DNA from: JBCBRR01 sp039029235
GTDB lineage: Bacteria > Bacteroidota > Bacteroidia > Cytophagales > Amoebophilaceae
Reading direction: 5' to 3'
Length of the DNA: 51,813 nt
Assembly: GCA_039029235.1 (NCBI GenBank)
Contig: JBCCGO010000001.1
Coordinates: 1 to 51,813, forward strand
The stretch's first letter is position 1, and the number at the start of each line of letters is the position of its first letter. Of this stretch, positions 20,140 to 28,203 are shown one piece after another. A model generated the notes under the pieces. It searched no databases. It was not told the origin of the DNA and worked only from the letters and a program-made list of their open reading frames with translations. Position numbers and translations under genes: made by a program.

Positions 20140-21312
20140 TCAGGCTCCGGGGGTCAAGAGTACGGGCATGATCAATAGCAGGATATCTTCTTGCGCTGCT
20201 TGCTCTTGGGGCAGTATGAGTGCCGCCCTACTAGGCTCTGAGAGCTGCATGATTACTTCCTTGGTATCAAGGCTATTGAGCAGTTCCATAAGCAACTTGG
20301 CATTAAACCCAATGGTTAAACCCTGCCCTGTATAGTCACACGCTAGCTTCTCGTGAGCTTTGTTAGAGAAGTCTAAGTCTTCTGCCAACAGCTGCAGTGT
20401 ATTTTCGCCCAAGGCCAGCCTGATCTGGTGGGTAGTTCTATTAGCATAAACAGCGGTACGTTTCAGAGAACTTAGCAAAGACGCCCGGTTCACTGCGAGC
20501 TGGTTAGGATTGTTGTGGGGGATAACGTTTTCATAATCAGGGTAGCGCTCGTCAATCAGCCTAGCTACCATACTAGTACCCGATAGCTGAAAGTGGACAC
20601 TAGACTCACCAAAAGTTATACTGACCGCCGCTTGGTCACTAGAGAGCAACCCAGTGAGTAGCATTAAAGTCTTGCGCGGAATAATAAACGACTCCTGAGC
20701 AGCTACGCTGATATCTGTCCGTGTATAGCGGACCAGCCTATGGCCGTCAGTAGCCACAAAAGCAGCACTTGTTTCGCTGAAGCTCATATAAACGCCGTTC
20801 ATGGCAGGCCGCAGCTCATCATGACTCGTAGCAATAATCGTCTGCTGGATAGCTTTTTTGAGCACCTGGGCAGGCATAGACACAGTAACACGGCCCGCCA
20901 CAGTAACCACTTGGGGGAAGTCTGCAGCATTTTCTCCAGCCAGGCTATACTGGCCATTAGCTGCGTGGATCTCTATGCCGTAAGCATGCTCGTCAATAGC
21001 AAAAGTAATGGGCTGGTCGGGCAGATTCCGTAGCGTATCTAATAGGATGCGCGCTGGTATTGCAATTTTTACCTCCTCTTGGGCTTCTATAACCAGCTCT
21101 GTGATGATAGACGTCTGCAAATCTGAGGCAGTGACTTTGAGCTTGCCAACAGCTATTTCGAATAAAAAGTTCTCTAGAATAGGAACCACTGGATTATTGA
21201 CAATAACGCCGCTCAGCGCTGCTAGCTGCTTATACAGCACCGAAGAAGATATGCTAAACGAAGCAGCGGATTTGCTAGGTGTATCAGAAGGTGTCATGAA
21301 TGTTTCTGCCAT
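20140..21312 (-). CDS. dnaN: DNA polymerase III beta subunit (sliding clamp)
   Basis: DnaN forms the ring that tethers DNA polymerase III to DNA and serves as a docking platform for repair enzymes. The 390 residues contain three successive clamp domains. Landmarks are PILENFLFEI, ATDGHRLVRY near the middle, DERYPDYENVIP, and the C-terminal LLIMPVL that helps form the partner-binding pocket (family consensus PMRL, here degenerate to PVLL). The N-terminus has about 15 extra residues before the first domain, starting MAETFMTPSDTPS. It stands alone; dnaA and recF, often near dnaN, are not in the window. Confidence 0.97.
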   Translation of the reverse strand: MAETFMTPSDTPSKSAASFSISSSVLYKQLAALSGVIVNNPVVPILENFLFEIAVGKLKVTASDLQTSIITELVIEAQEEVKIAIPARILLDTLRNLPDQPITFAIDEHAYGIEIHAANGQYSLAGENAADFPQVVTVAGRVTVSMPAQVLKKAIQQTIIATSHDELRPAMNGVYMSFSETSAAFVATDGHRLVRYTRTDISVAAQESFIIPRKTLMLLTGLLSSDQAAVSITFGESSVHFQLSGTSMVARLIDERYPDYENVIPHNNPNQLAVNRASLLSSLKRTAVYANRTTHQIRLALGENTLQLLAEDLDFSNKAHEKLACDYTGQGLTIGFNAKLLMELLNSLDTKEVIMQLSEPSRAALILPQEQAAQEDILLLIMPVLLTPGA

Positions 21313-21759
21313 AGGATTATAATTTTGACGCTACACAGTAGTATGTAACATGAAGATAAAGATAGTAAACCAAACGATATCCATCATAACCCAATGCTAG
21401 AGGTACCTAAGCCCCGCTCCAGCAAGCACCACCTCTCCTACATTAAAGTGTGCCAGCGAGCTTTACTTTGAAACCACCCTGCTCCCCTGCCAAAGCACCC
21501 ATAAGGTCATTATATCGAATTGAGGCTACTTCACGCTTCCTGAGTTAGCAAAGGCAACACGTTGGGTCATAGAGGATGCTTCTCATACAGTAGCAACTAG
21601 CCCTCATACATCGTGAGATAGATTATCGCATCCATGAGCAGTCTCCAGTAGATACATTCCATGCCATCTATTGCACCGCATCACCACCTTCCAAGTATCC
21701 CCAGACTTCTCCCCACACTGGGCTAGTATGGATGCTAGCTAGATTTTCCTCATACGCGC
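21313..21759. other. Intergenic stretch upstream of dnaN
   Basis: About 450 bp with no supported gene. It should contain the dnaN promoter on the minus strand; TATCTTTA near 21360 is a one-mismatch -7 candidate without a correctly spaced TTG. The far end merges with the decayed Rpn gene. Confidence 0.4.
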
Positions 21760-22722
21760 TTATCGCTACTGATGAGTCTGGAGAGGGTTGCCATAATACT
21801 CCACTCATTCAGGCTTCGCAGCTCACTGACAAGGGCTATACTCATCCCTCCAGAGAGCACCTGGCGGGCTATCGGTTGCTTAGCTTGCTCCCTCCGGCCG
21901 AGAGCCATCCCTTTCTTCTCCCCAATGACCATCCACGCTTCTCCCCTTTGCCATACCCCTTAGCTTCAACATCCAATAACTTCTAGTATGCTACTCCCTA
22001 GCTGCCCAGTTATGACTTCATCCACAATTCATAGGCTTGCAGCTCTGCCTGACTCCAATAAGAACGATCTAAAGCCTCGTAGGCTCGCTTGACTATTGGA
22101 TGCTTTACGGTCAGGAGCTTATAGTCCTTCGGAGATATCTCCTGAGCATACTTCAGATATTAACACCAGTAGTCCTAAGGGACTCTCGAGTACCTCCACG
22201 CTTTTTTAAGCTTCGGTAGCTCGATAAAGGTATCAAAGAGAACCCTTGTAACTCCCGCTCATGGGTGGACCTATTGACGACAGTATGGTCTGACTGATCC
22301 GGGGATATCAAAAAGTTGACAATGCCTAGGAAGATCACGCCCCTAAAATTTTCATCAAAATGCTCAGCGAGCGGTATACTAGCATATGTTCTTGCAGCGT
22401 GGTACTGGACTCGCTTCTCAAAGTCAGTCTTCTTGGCTACTTGCATGTCTATCTCTATGACGCACTCTCTCCCCAGCTCATCGCGACAGCGTACATCAAC
22501 CCTACTCTCCTTCCTGGAAGCTATTTCTGGGGCCTGAGGACGTTCCAAAAAGGTTGCTTCTTTTTTTGCCCTATGTCTACGCCTATGCGGTCAGCACCTA
22601 AGAAGTCATTGAGCAAGTGGATTAGGATATCTTTGTTCTTTTCTTGGCCAAAAACTTGCCTGAAGGCAGAGCCATTCTTTAGATCTAGGGATTTACTGAG
22701 TACAAGGAATATATTTTGTATT
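21760..22722 (-). pseudogene. Broken Rpn-family PD-(D/E)XK nuclease/transposase
   Basis: Rpn (TIGR01784, PD-(D/E)XK nuclease family transposase) proteins are recombination-promoting nucleases, abundant in Amoebophilus-like symbionts. Pieces of one such protein can be read on the minus strand in several frames: NTKYIP, then SLDLKNGSAFRQVFGQEKNK with NDFLGADRIGVDIGQKKKQPF, then SRVDVRCRDELGRECVIEIDMQ (the nuclease core, D...EIxMQ) and QYHAARTYAS, then DYKLLTVKHPIVKRAYEALD, and finally the repetitive tail (EKKGMALGRREQA, SGGMSIALVSEL). At least four frame changes and an early stop separate them, and no start ATG is visible. It is non-functional. Confidence 0.82.
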
Positions 22723-23076
22723 TAAATTTTCAGCGGAGTTACCCAAGATATATCAACAGCAGCTACCTACTTTAGATTTGTCAGTGCAGAATTCAATACT
22801 ACCGTTCTCCCATTAAGAGCCAAGCTTACTAGTAGGTATAGGAGCGTGATATATTTTTATATTTAGAAAAAAATTACGAAGTAAGTCAGCGTATTAAAGT
22901 CAGAAGGAGTCACGCTGGCACCCGTATGCTGGGCTACTCAAAACTTGGAAGGACAGGCCTTCAAAAATACTTAGGGTAAGCTAGTTAGTGATAGCTAAGC
23001 CTTTTAATCGAAACCAAGTATTCACATATTTACCCAGCTACACTATCTTGATTCGAACGTAAAAATAGGAAATACT
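22723..23076. other. Intergenic stretch before the ankyrin-deaminase pair
   Basis: About 350 bp, visibly AT-richer in its middle than its surroundings, with no open frame I can support. It must contain the promoter for the two secreted-protein genes, but no full TTG-N20-TAnnTTTG match was found; TATCTTGA near 23046 is a weak candidate. Confidence 0.4.
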
Positions 23077-23925
23077 ATGAACCCCAAATCGTATATAGCG
23101 CTAGTGCTAATAACTATAGCAGTAGCTTGTAGTGCTAATGCCCATAATGAGCTAGCACAGTATATTATCAATAATAACACTGCTAAGTTCAGAACAACAA
23201 TCAAAAAATTAGCTAAGAGGGAGCAGCTAAATTTGGCCAGTCCATGTGATGAATATAACAACACACTGCTACACCTAGCCGTTCAGAGAGGATCTCTAAG
23301 CTTTGTAAAAGCACTAATGAGGTATATAGACACTGACCTGGGCAACTATGTTTATTTACAGAACTGTGCAGGCTGGAATTCATTACAAGTAGCCGTACAC
23401 ACATGGGAGTTGGACTTATTGAAATATTTAATAACAAAAAAAGGAGGCATTGATAACGAGCGAGACAGAGAGCTACTAGATACTGCTGCTATAGTTGGTG
23501 ACTTAGAGTGCGTAACGTACTTAGTAGAAGAATGTGGACTAGACGTAGGCCAAATAGATGATGAGGGAGGTACCCCACTGCATTACGCAGCGTCGGAGGG
23601 CAATCTATCCTGTATGCTGTATTTAATCGATAAAATAAAAGCAAAAGGCATGCCCGAGCTATTAAAACACCAAGGAGGTAGGTTTAATAATAGTCCTTTG
23701 CATTGTCTCATGGCAAGTAAGGAGAGAGAAGATGATCCAGAAAAATTTTGCCAAGTAGTTGAGGCACTGAAAGGCAATAAACCATTGCGAAACAGCAACC
23801 AGAAGACTCCCTTAGACCTAGCATTAAATAAGCCAAGCATAGAGATTAGTATCCTTTCCGATCACGATACTGTAACGAATGGAGGCACTTCAGAGGATAA
23901 CAAATGCGCAAAAGCTTTGGAATAA
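23077..23925 (+). CDS. Secreted ankyrin-repeat protein
   Basis: The 282-residue protein opens with a signal peptide (MNPKSYIALVLITIAVACSA; likely cut after ANA at residue 22). Ankyrin repeats follow: NTLLHLAVQRGSLSFVKALM (about 64-83), a weaker WNSLQVAVHTWELDLLKYLI, ELLDTAAIVGDLECVTYLVE, GGTPLHYAASEGNLSCMLYL (about 164-183) and NSPLHCLMASKE, with a last TPLDLALNK. Ankyrin proteins of intracellular bacteria often bind host proteins. The target is unknown, and export beyond the inner membrane is inferred. Its 3' end overlaps the next gene by 22 nt, implying coupled translation. Local sequence is AT-richer than the neighbouring housekeeping genes, consistent with accessory origin. Confidence 0.88.
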   Translation: MNPKSYIALVLITIAVACSANAHNELAQYIINNNTAKFRTTIKKLAKREQLNLASPCDEYNNTLLHLAVQRGSLSFVKALMRYIDTDLGNYVYLQNCAGWNSLQVAVHTWELDLLKYLITKKGGIDNERDRELLDTAAIVGDLECVTYLVEECGLDVGQIDDEGGTPLHYAASEGNLSCMLYLIDKIKAKGMPELLKHQGGRFNNSPLHCLMASKEREDDPEKFCQVVEALKGNKPLRNSNQKTPLDLALNKPSIEISILSDHDTVTNGGTSEDNKCAKALE

Positions 23926-24944
23926 TCTTAGGCGCAGTTTTGCTTGCGTCCCTAGTGATACAGGACTCCAAAGGAGTAATTGATGTCATTGAGCTAAACA
24001 TTCCGCGTGTTGATGCTGAACAAAGCACCGCAGATGAGACAGATGTAGTGCAATTAACAGATCTTAATAGTTTGCTTACAAGCCTCATAGCTAAGCGCGC
24101 TAATCAAAAAACAATTGCGTTAAAGTCTCTTGAATTTGATAGAGCCGAAAACAAAAAAATCGGGCCCGTAGGAGATACAGACTCTGAGCCAGAAAGTGGT
24201 CCTGGATTTTCCAAAATCGAAAATGCTAGCAACACTAGTAATATCTATGTGTTTGACCCACGCAGCCAAGGAGTGAGACGAAAAAAACGCAGGTCTAACT
24301 CTACAGTATTAAAAAAGGTAATTCAACCAGATACGAATAATTATGTAGCACAAGAGCAAGATGTAAAGCCTTGTATACTAGCTGAGCATGCTTTGGAAAT
24401 ACATAAAACGTATTCAGAGCGTAGCAGTGGGGCAACGACTGTATTGTGTTTTGCTTTGATGGGGGATCTGGGAAATAGTATCTATATCAAAAAATTTGCG
24501 ACAAGTAATCAGGAGCTCCTAACCCAAGCGGCACGAGCTAAAGCACATGAGCTCGGTTATAAAGTGATTCGGAAACAACTATCCCATGCCGAAGGGGGAA
24601 TGTTACAATTTTTGCAAGAAAGAGAAGCAAAGCACTACCAGTACTTGGTAAGCATGGGCTGCAGTAGGCTCCATTGTAAAGAATGTGATGTTATACTTAA
24701 ATTAGCTTTGGGGATTAACTACCTAAAATTAACTGCAGCAATTGATCAGAGTGATAATGACAACATAAAGGTAGGAGAGGATGCTGTTAGTAATCAAGCG
24801 TACAAAAAATTCTTTATACTCGGTGCCTTGCAAAACTTAATTAAAAAGCTTGCCGGAGTTGGGATCACTATAGAGGGGACACATTTTACCAGTGCAAGTT
24901 CTGCCTCTCGACTATCAGTGATTGAAGATAAATATGGCAGTTAG
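23904..24944 (+). CDS. Putative secreted nucleic-acid deaminase-like protein (OTT_1508-like)
   Basis: The 346-residue protein begins with a hydrophobic export-like segment (KSFGIILGAVLLASLVI). A charged, low-complexity middle follows, with a basic patch RRKKRRS near residue 130. The C-terminal part (about 150-300) carries the deaminase-fold signature: SHAEGGMLQFL (H228, E230), then SMGCSRLHCKEC with Cys258 and Cys261 as candidate zinc ligands. The HxE ... GxSxLxCxxC arrangement resembles the OTT_1508-like deaminase family of intracellular bacteria and fungi. If correct, it would deaminate a base in nucleic acid or a nucleotide; the substrate is unknown. The gene starts inside the ankyrin gene and needs no promoter of its own. 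Fold assignment rests on the motif. Confidence 0.65.
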   Translation: MRKSFGIILGAVLLASLVIQDSKGVIDVIELNIPRVDAEQSTADETDVVQLTDLNSLLTSLIAKRANQKTIALKSLEFDRAENKKIGPVGDTDSEPESGPGFSKIENASNTSNIYVFDPRSQGVRRKKRRSNSTVLKKVIQPDTNNYVAQEQDVKPCILAEHALEIHKTYSERSSGATTVLCFALMGDLGNSIYIKKFATSNQELLTQAARAKAHELGYKVIRKQLSHAEGGMLQFLQEREAKHYQYLVSMGCSRLHCKECDVILKLALGINYLKLTAAIDQSDNDNIKVGEDAVSNQAYKKFFILGALQNLIKKLAGVGITIEGTHFTSASSASRLSVIEDKYGS

Positions 24945-25056
24945 TGAGCGTAAAGCATAATCATTACAATTATTCCAAGGTAACTGGGATGGTACTAATG
25001 TGACGTAGCCCCAGCTGGTTATCCAAGCTGTATTCACCAACAAAACAGCAACGATC

Positions 25057-25215
25057 ATGACATACGGCGAACAACTAAGGCAAGAAGGTAGACAAGAAGG
25101 AATGCAGGCCAGAAATTGGGAAATAGCCAGGACGATGCTTCACAACCTACATCTAGGCGTAGATGTAGTCCAGCAAGCCACTGGGCTGAGCAAGCAAGAG
25201 CTAGCTAGCCTGTAG
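25057..25215 (+). pseudogene. Isolated C-terminal tail of an Rpn-family nuclease/transposase
   Basis: A 52-residue frame reads MTYGEQLRQEGRQEGMQARN and ends in QQATGLSKQELASL. This is the characteristic tail of Rpn/TIGR01784 proteins: repeated EGxxEG, then IAxxML, then a TGLSxxEI-like helix. The nuclease core is absent upstream, so this is a remnant of a second copy, unless the small open frame is translated alone. Short Rpn tails are known as separate internal products in some members. It lies 112 nt after the deaminase-like gene. Confidence 0.6.
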
Positions 25216-25240
25216 TCGCACAAACCAAGCAGTCACAGCA

Positions 25241-25273
25241 AGCCAGGGAGGTGGCATGACCGCCTTCCTGGCT
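25241..25273 (+). terminator. Strong hairpin, candidate terminator
   Basis: AGCCAGGGAGGTGG (25241-25254) can pair over 14 bp, with two G-U pairs, with CCGCCTTCCTGGCT (25260-25273) around a five-base loop. It sits 25 nt past the Rpn tail and ends the accessory island. No long T tract follows, so the termination role is inferred from position. Confidence 0.45.
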
Positions 25274-25704
25274 ATCGTTCTCATGTATCTTCTCACCAAC
25301 ATCTCCTAACCCTTCTCTCCCTCCCCCCTCGGCCTGGAGCCCACCTTCCAGGCCCCCCCAGACCTCCCCCTATGCGCAGCTAAAGTTGCTGCGAGGTGGG
25401 CAGTCCCTTACGCCGTCTTCCGGGTAAAATTGCAACTCTGCAAAATGTAAAAAATAATTAGTGATATGAACCCTATGAAGGCCCCATTTACACACTTTTT
25501 GCGACACTACCTCCAGCAATACAAATTGGAACCTCCTCACCCCTCTTGTATTTATTGTGCTAAAGAAACCTCCCCTTTGCTGTTCGTAAGTATTTTTCGA
25601 ACCTTTTTTATATTCAGTAGCTTAGCGTATAAATTTGATGAGCCTTATAGGTCGCGATAGCCTCCGCCGGCCACGCGCTCTAGCTAACCATTTGAGATAT
25701 CTAC
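25274..25704. other. Intergenic stretch with a dispersed repeat fragment
   Basis: About 430 bp without a supported gene. A segment at 25331-25365 (CCTGGA...TCCAGG hairpin followed by a C-rich run) resembles the head of the diverged tandem repeat at 41160-41516. Short open frames here lack family resemblance. Confidence 0.4.
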
Positions 25705-26418
25705 TTGCTGCTAGCCTGGCTCAAACATACCATTCGGAATCACTTTGGCTTCTCGAAAGCAGAAACCTACGGCGTGCTGCTGCTGACATGCCTGATGATA
25801 ACCTTCCTGACCTTGCCCCAAGTAGTCCGGTGGTACTACAATGAGCACTACACCACCCACCATGCGCCTGATGTAGCCTTGTTAGAAAGTACCCTAGCCC
25901 TACTAGAGCAGCAGCACACTATACAACCCTCACCCCCCAAACAGCCAGCACAGCATAACACCCCTATAGAGCCAGATGGGCTTAGTAGAACCAGGCCATG
26001 TACCCCTGAAAATATCCAGCCCTTTAACGCCAACACAGCAACCGCCAGCCAGCTTCAGCAGCTCCCAGGAATCGGGCCCGTGCTAGCTGCCAGAATCATT
26101 AAATACAGAAATAAATTAGGCGGCTTCGTCAGTAACACCCAGTACCAAGAAGTCTATGGCTTAGGCTCCTCGCTCCTAAAGAACCTAGCCAAGCACACGT
26201 ACATCCTACCTGAGTTTCGGCCTAGACAGCTCCATATCAATACCGATGACTTCAAAACCCTCCTGGCCCATCCTTACCTAAGCTATGAGCAAGTACAGCG
26301 CATCATACATTACCGATCGCAACACGGTCAGTTTCGTACTATGGCAGCATTAACAACGGCAGCACTGCTGGATGAGGCTACCTCGGAGCGCATACAGCCC
26401 TACATAGCTCTAGACTAG
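25705..26418 (+). CDS. ComEA-like helix-hairpin-helix protein with membrane anchor
   Basis: The 237-residue protein has one predicted membrane helix near the N-terminus (about 23-41, YGVLLLTCLMITFLTLP), a proline/glutamine-rich linker, and two helix-hairpin-helix segments: FNANTATASQLQQLPGIGPV (from about 103) followed by ARIIKYRNKLGGF, then INTDDFKTLLAHPYLSYEQV with IIHYRSQHGQF (from about 175). ComEA-type proteins bind DNA non-specifically, in competence or repair; Bacteroidota carry similar anchored HhH proteins of unknown role. I infer DNA binding on the outer face of the membrane. It stands alone just upstream of the ribosomal cluster. Confidence 0.85.
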   Translation: MLLAWLKHTIRNHFGFSKAETYGVLLLTCLMITFLTLPQVVRWYYNEHYTTHHAPDVALLESTLALLEQQHTIQPSPPKQPAQHNTPIEPDGLSRTRPCTPENIQPFNANTATASQLQQLPGIGPVLAARIIKYRNKLGGFVSNTQYQEVYGLGSSLLKNLAKHTYILPEFRPRQLHINTDDFKTLLAHPYLSYEQVQRIIHYRSQHGQFRTMAALTTAALLDEATSERIQPYIALD

Positions 26419-26507
26419 TTAAGTCAGCAACACGCTTCCCTCAGCTAGCCAGTGCTCCAAAGCACTATCCCCGATGCTGAGAAAACTCACTGCGAACCCC
26501 AGCGTCC

Positions 26508-26538
26508 TTGGTACAGTACACAATATTTATTAGATTTG
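26508..26538 (+). promoter_or_regulatory. Promoter of the ribosomal protein cluster
   Basis: TTG (26508-26510) is followed after 20 nt by TAGATTTG (26531-26538), an exact Bacteroidota TAnnTTTG element. The transcript would begin near 26545, giving a 65-nt leader before the rplC ATG at 26610. No promoter of similar quality was noticed further down the cluster, so this one may drive the whole 14-kb unit. Confidence 0.65.
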
Positions 26539-26609
26539 TAGCATCCCATCCAATACCAAGAACTGGGAGCAGCTACAGATCTAAAATTTTATCCCAACGC
26601 CAACGATTG

Positions 26610-27242
26610 ATGCTTGGAATTATCGGTAAAAAAGTCGGTATGACAACCCTCTACGACCCCCAAGGTCGTAGCATCCCCTGCACGGTAGTGACTGGCGGAC
26701 CTTGTGTAGTCACACAAATAAAGAACCTAGCAAAAGATGGCTACCAGGCTGTGCAGCTAGGCTATGACCAGCGGAAAAAGAAAAATACCCCCAGATCCCT
26801 TATCGGCCACTTCAGCAAAGCCAACGCAGCACCTCAGAAAAAACTGGTAGAATTCAAAAAATTTAGCGAGGAGCTAGGCAAAGAAGTGCAACTGGGCCAG
26901 ACTATCCGGATAGAAGACATCTTCGTAGCAGGAGACTATATAGATGCCATAGGTACCGCCAAAGGGAAAGGCTTCCAGGGGGTAGTAAAAAGACATGGCT
27001 TTAGCGGCGTAGGAGAGCAAACACATGGCCAGCATAACAGACAGAGAGCCCCTGGATCTATTGGAGCCTCCTCGTTTCCTTCGCGCGTTTTTAGAGGCAC
27101 GAAAATGGCTGGCAGGACAGGAGGCCATCGCGTCAAGATAGCAAACCTACAAGTGCTGAAAATAGTACCCGAAGAGAACCTACTGGTAGTAAGCGGTGCT
27201 ATTCCTGGCCAAAAAAATGCTTACATCATCCTAGAGAAGTAA
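26610..27242 (+). CDS. rplC: 50S ribosomal protein uL3
   Basis: uL3 is an early-assembling protein of the large subunit; its central loop reaches toward the peptidyl-transferase centre. The family start MLGIIGKKVGMT fixes the ATG at 26610; an in-frame start at 26508 would overlap the promoter and is rejected. The 210 residues carry the conserved loop HGFSGVGEQTHGQHNRQRAP and the C-terminal GAIPG segment. It is the first gene of the cluster: rpsJ (uS10), which normally precedes rplC, is missing here. rplD begins 3 nt after its stop. Confidence 0.97.
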   Translation: MLGIIGKKVGMTTLYDPQGRSIPCTVVTGGPCVVTQIKNLAKDGYQAVQLGYDQRKKKNTPRSLIGHFSKANAAPQKKLVEFKKFSEELGKEVQLGQTIRIEDIFVAGDYIDAIGTAKGKGFQGVVKRHGFSGVGEQTHGQHNRQRAPGSIGASSFPSRVFRGTKMAGRTGGHRVKIANLQVLKIVPEENLLVVSGAIPGQKNAYIILEK

Positions 27243-27245
27243 TCC

Positions 27246-27872
27246 ATGGAGCTACCCATCCTACAATATACAGGAGCAGATACTGGCCGCAAAACCAAGC
27301 TAGCTGACGGAATTTTTGGCATTACGCCTAATGACCATGCCATTTACCTAGCCGTCAAGCATATCCTAGCCAACAAAAGACAAGGCACACACAAGGCCAA
27401 AGCAAGGGGAGAGATCGCTGGCTCCAACCGGAAAATCAAAAAACAAAAAGGAACCGGAACTGCCCGTGCTGGTAGCATCAAATCGCCCGTGTTTAAAGGC
27501 GGAGGACGAGTATTCGGTCCTAGTCCCCGAGACTATGGGTTCAAACTCAATAAGAAACTTAAGCGACTAGCCAGAAAATCTGCCCTTAGCTATCAAGCAA
27601 AAGCACAAAACATTATCGTTCTAGAAAACTTCTCCTTTGAAACCCCCCAAACCAAACACTATCACCGCATGCTGCGTCACCTAGCCCTAGCAGACCAGCG
27701 CACCTTGCTCATCCTGCCAAATACCGATAAAAACATCTTACTAGCCAGTAGAAACCTGCACCAGACAGCCGTTACCCTGGCAGCACAAGTCAATACCTAC
27801 GACCTGCTCAAAGTCCAAAAATTGCTCATCAGCGAGCCCGCCCTAGCACACCTAACCCAAAGCCTTAGCTAG
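27246..27872 (+). CDS. rplD: 50S ribosomal protein uL4
   Basis: uL4 binds 23S rRNA and sends an extended loop into the nascent peptide exit tunnel. The 208 residues contain that loop (KKQKGTGTARAGSIKSPVFK, about 75-95, then GGGRVFGP), preceded by KARGEIAGSNRK, a typical uL4 pattern. The start MELPILQYTGADTGRK lies 3 nt after the rplC stop, and rplW follows after 2 nt, so translation is probably coupled along this part of the cluster. Intact and of normal length. Confidence 0.97.
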   Translation: MELPILQYTGADTGRKTKLADGIFGITPNDHAIYLAVKHILANKRQGTHKAKARGEIAGSNRKIKKQKGTGTARAGSIKSPVFKGGGRVFGPSPRDYGFKLNKKLKRLARKSALSYQAKAQNIIVLENFSFETPQTKHYHRMLRHLALADQRTLLILPNTDKNILLASRNLHQTAVTLAAQVNTYDLLKVQKLLISEPALAHLTQSLS

Positions 27873-27874
27873 CC

Positions 27875-28162
27875 ATGAATATTTTGAAACAACCTTTGGT
27901 AACCAAAAAATTATCAGACATGAACAGCGAAAATGTCTATGGCCTGATCGTTGATAACAAGGCGAACAAAATCGAAATCAAAAAAATCGTAGAGCAGCTG
28001 TACGGCGTTACCGTAGTCCAGGTCAATACCATACGCTGTGCAGGAAAAAACAAGACGCGGTACACAAAAAGAGGCCTGCGCCAAAACAAGCAAGCTGCGT
28101 ACAAAAAAGCACTCATTACCATAAAAGCTGGAGATGTGATCGACTTCTATAGCCATGTTTGA
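27875..28162 (+). CDS. rplW: 50S ribosomal protein uL23
   Basis: uL23 lies at the exit of the peptide tunnel and docks trigger factor and SRP. The 95-residue sequence shows the family pattern ILKQPLVTKKLSDM at the start and the basic loop NKTRYTKRGLRQNKQAAYKK in the middle. It is 2 nt from rplD and 41 nt before rplB. The C-terminal VIDFYSHV is somewhat unusual but the overall fit and position are clear. Confidence 0.96.
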   Translation: MNILKQPLVTKKLSDMNSENVYGLIVDNKANKIEIKKIVEQLYGVTVVQVNTIRCAGKNKTRYTKRGLRQNKQAAYKKALITIKAGDVIDFYSHV

Positions 28163-28203
28163 CGCACCCTAAGCCCACGACCCAAGCAACTACCCCATAA
28201 ATC

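Noticed and set aside
20140..21312. Replication origin near dnaN
   Set aside because: dnaA is absent and no cluster of DnaA boxes was noticed in the flanking DNA, so dnaN alone is not evidence for an origin.
26508..26609. Longer N-terminus for uL3
   Set aside because: The extra 34 residues overlap the predicted promoter, and the family N-terminus MLGIIGKKVGMT begins at 26610.
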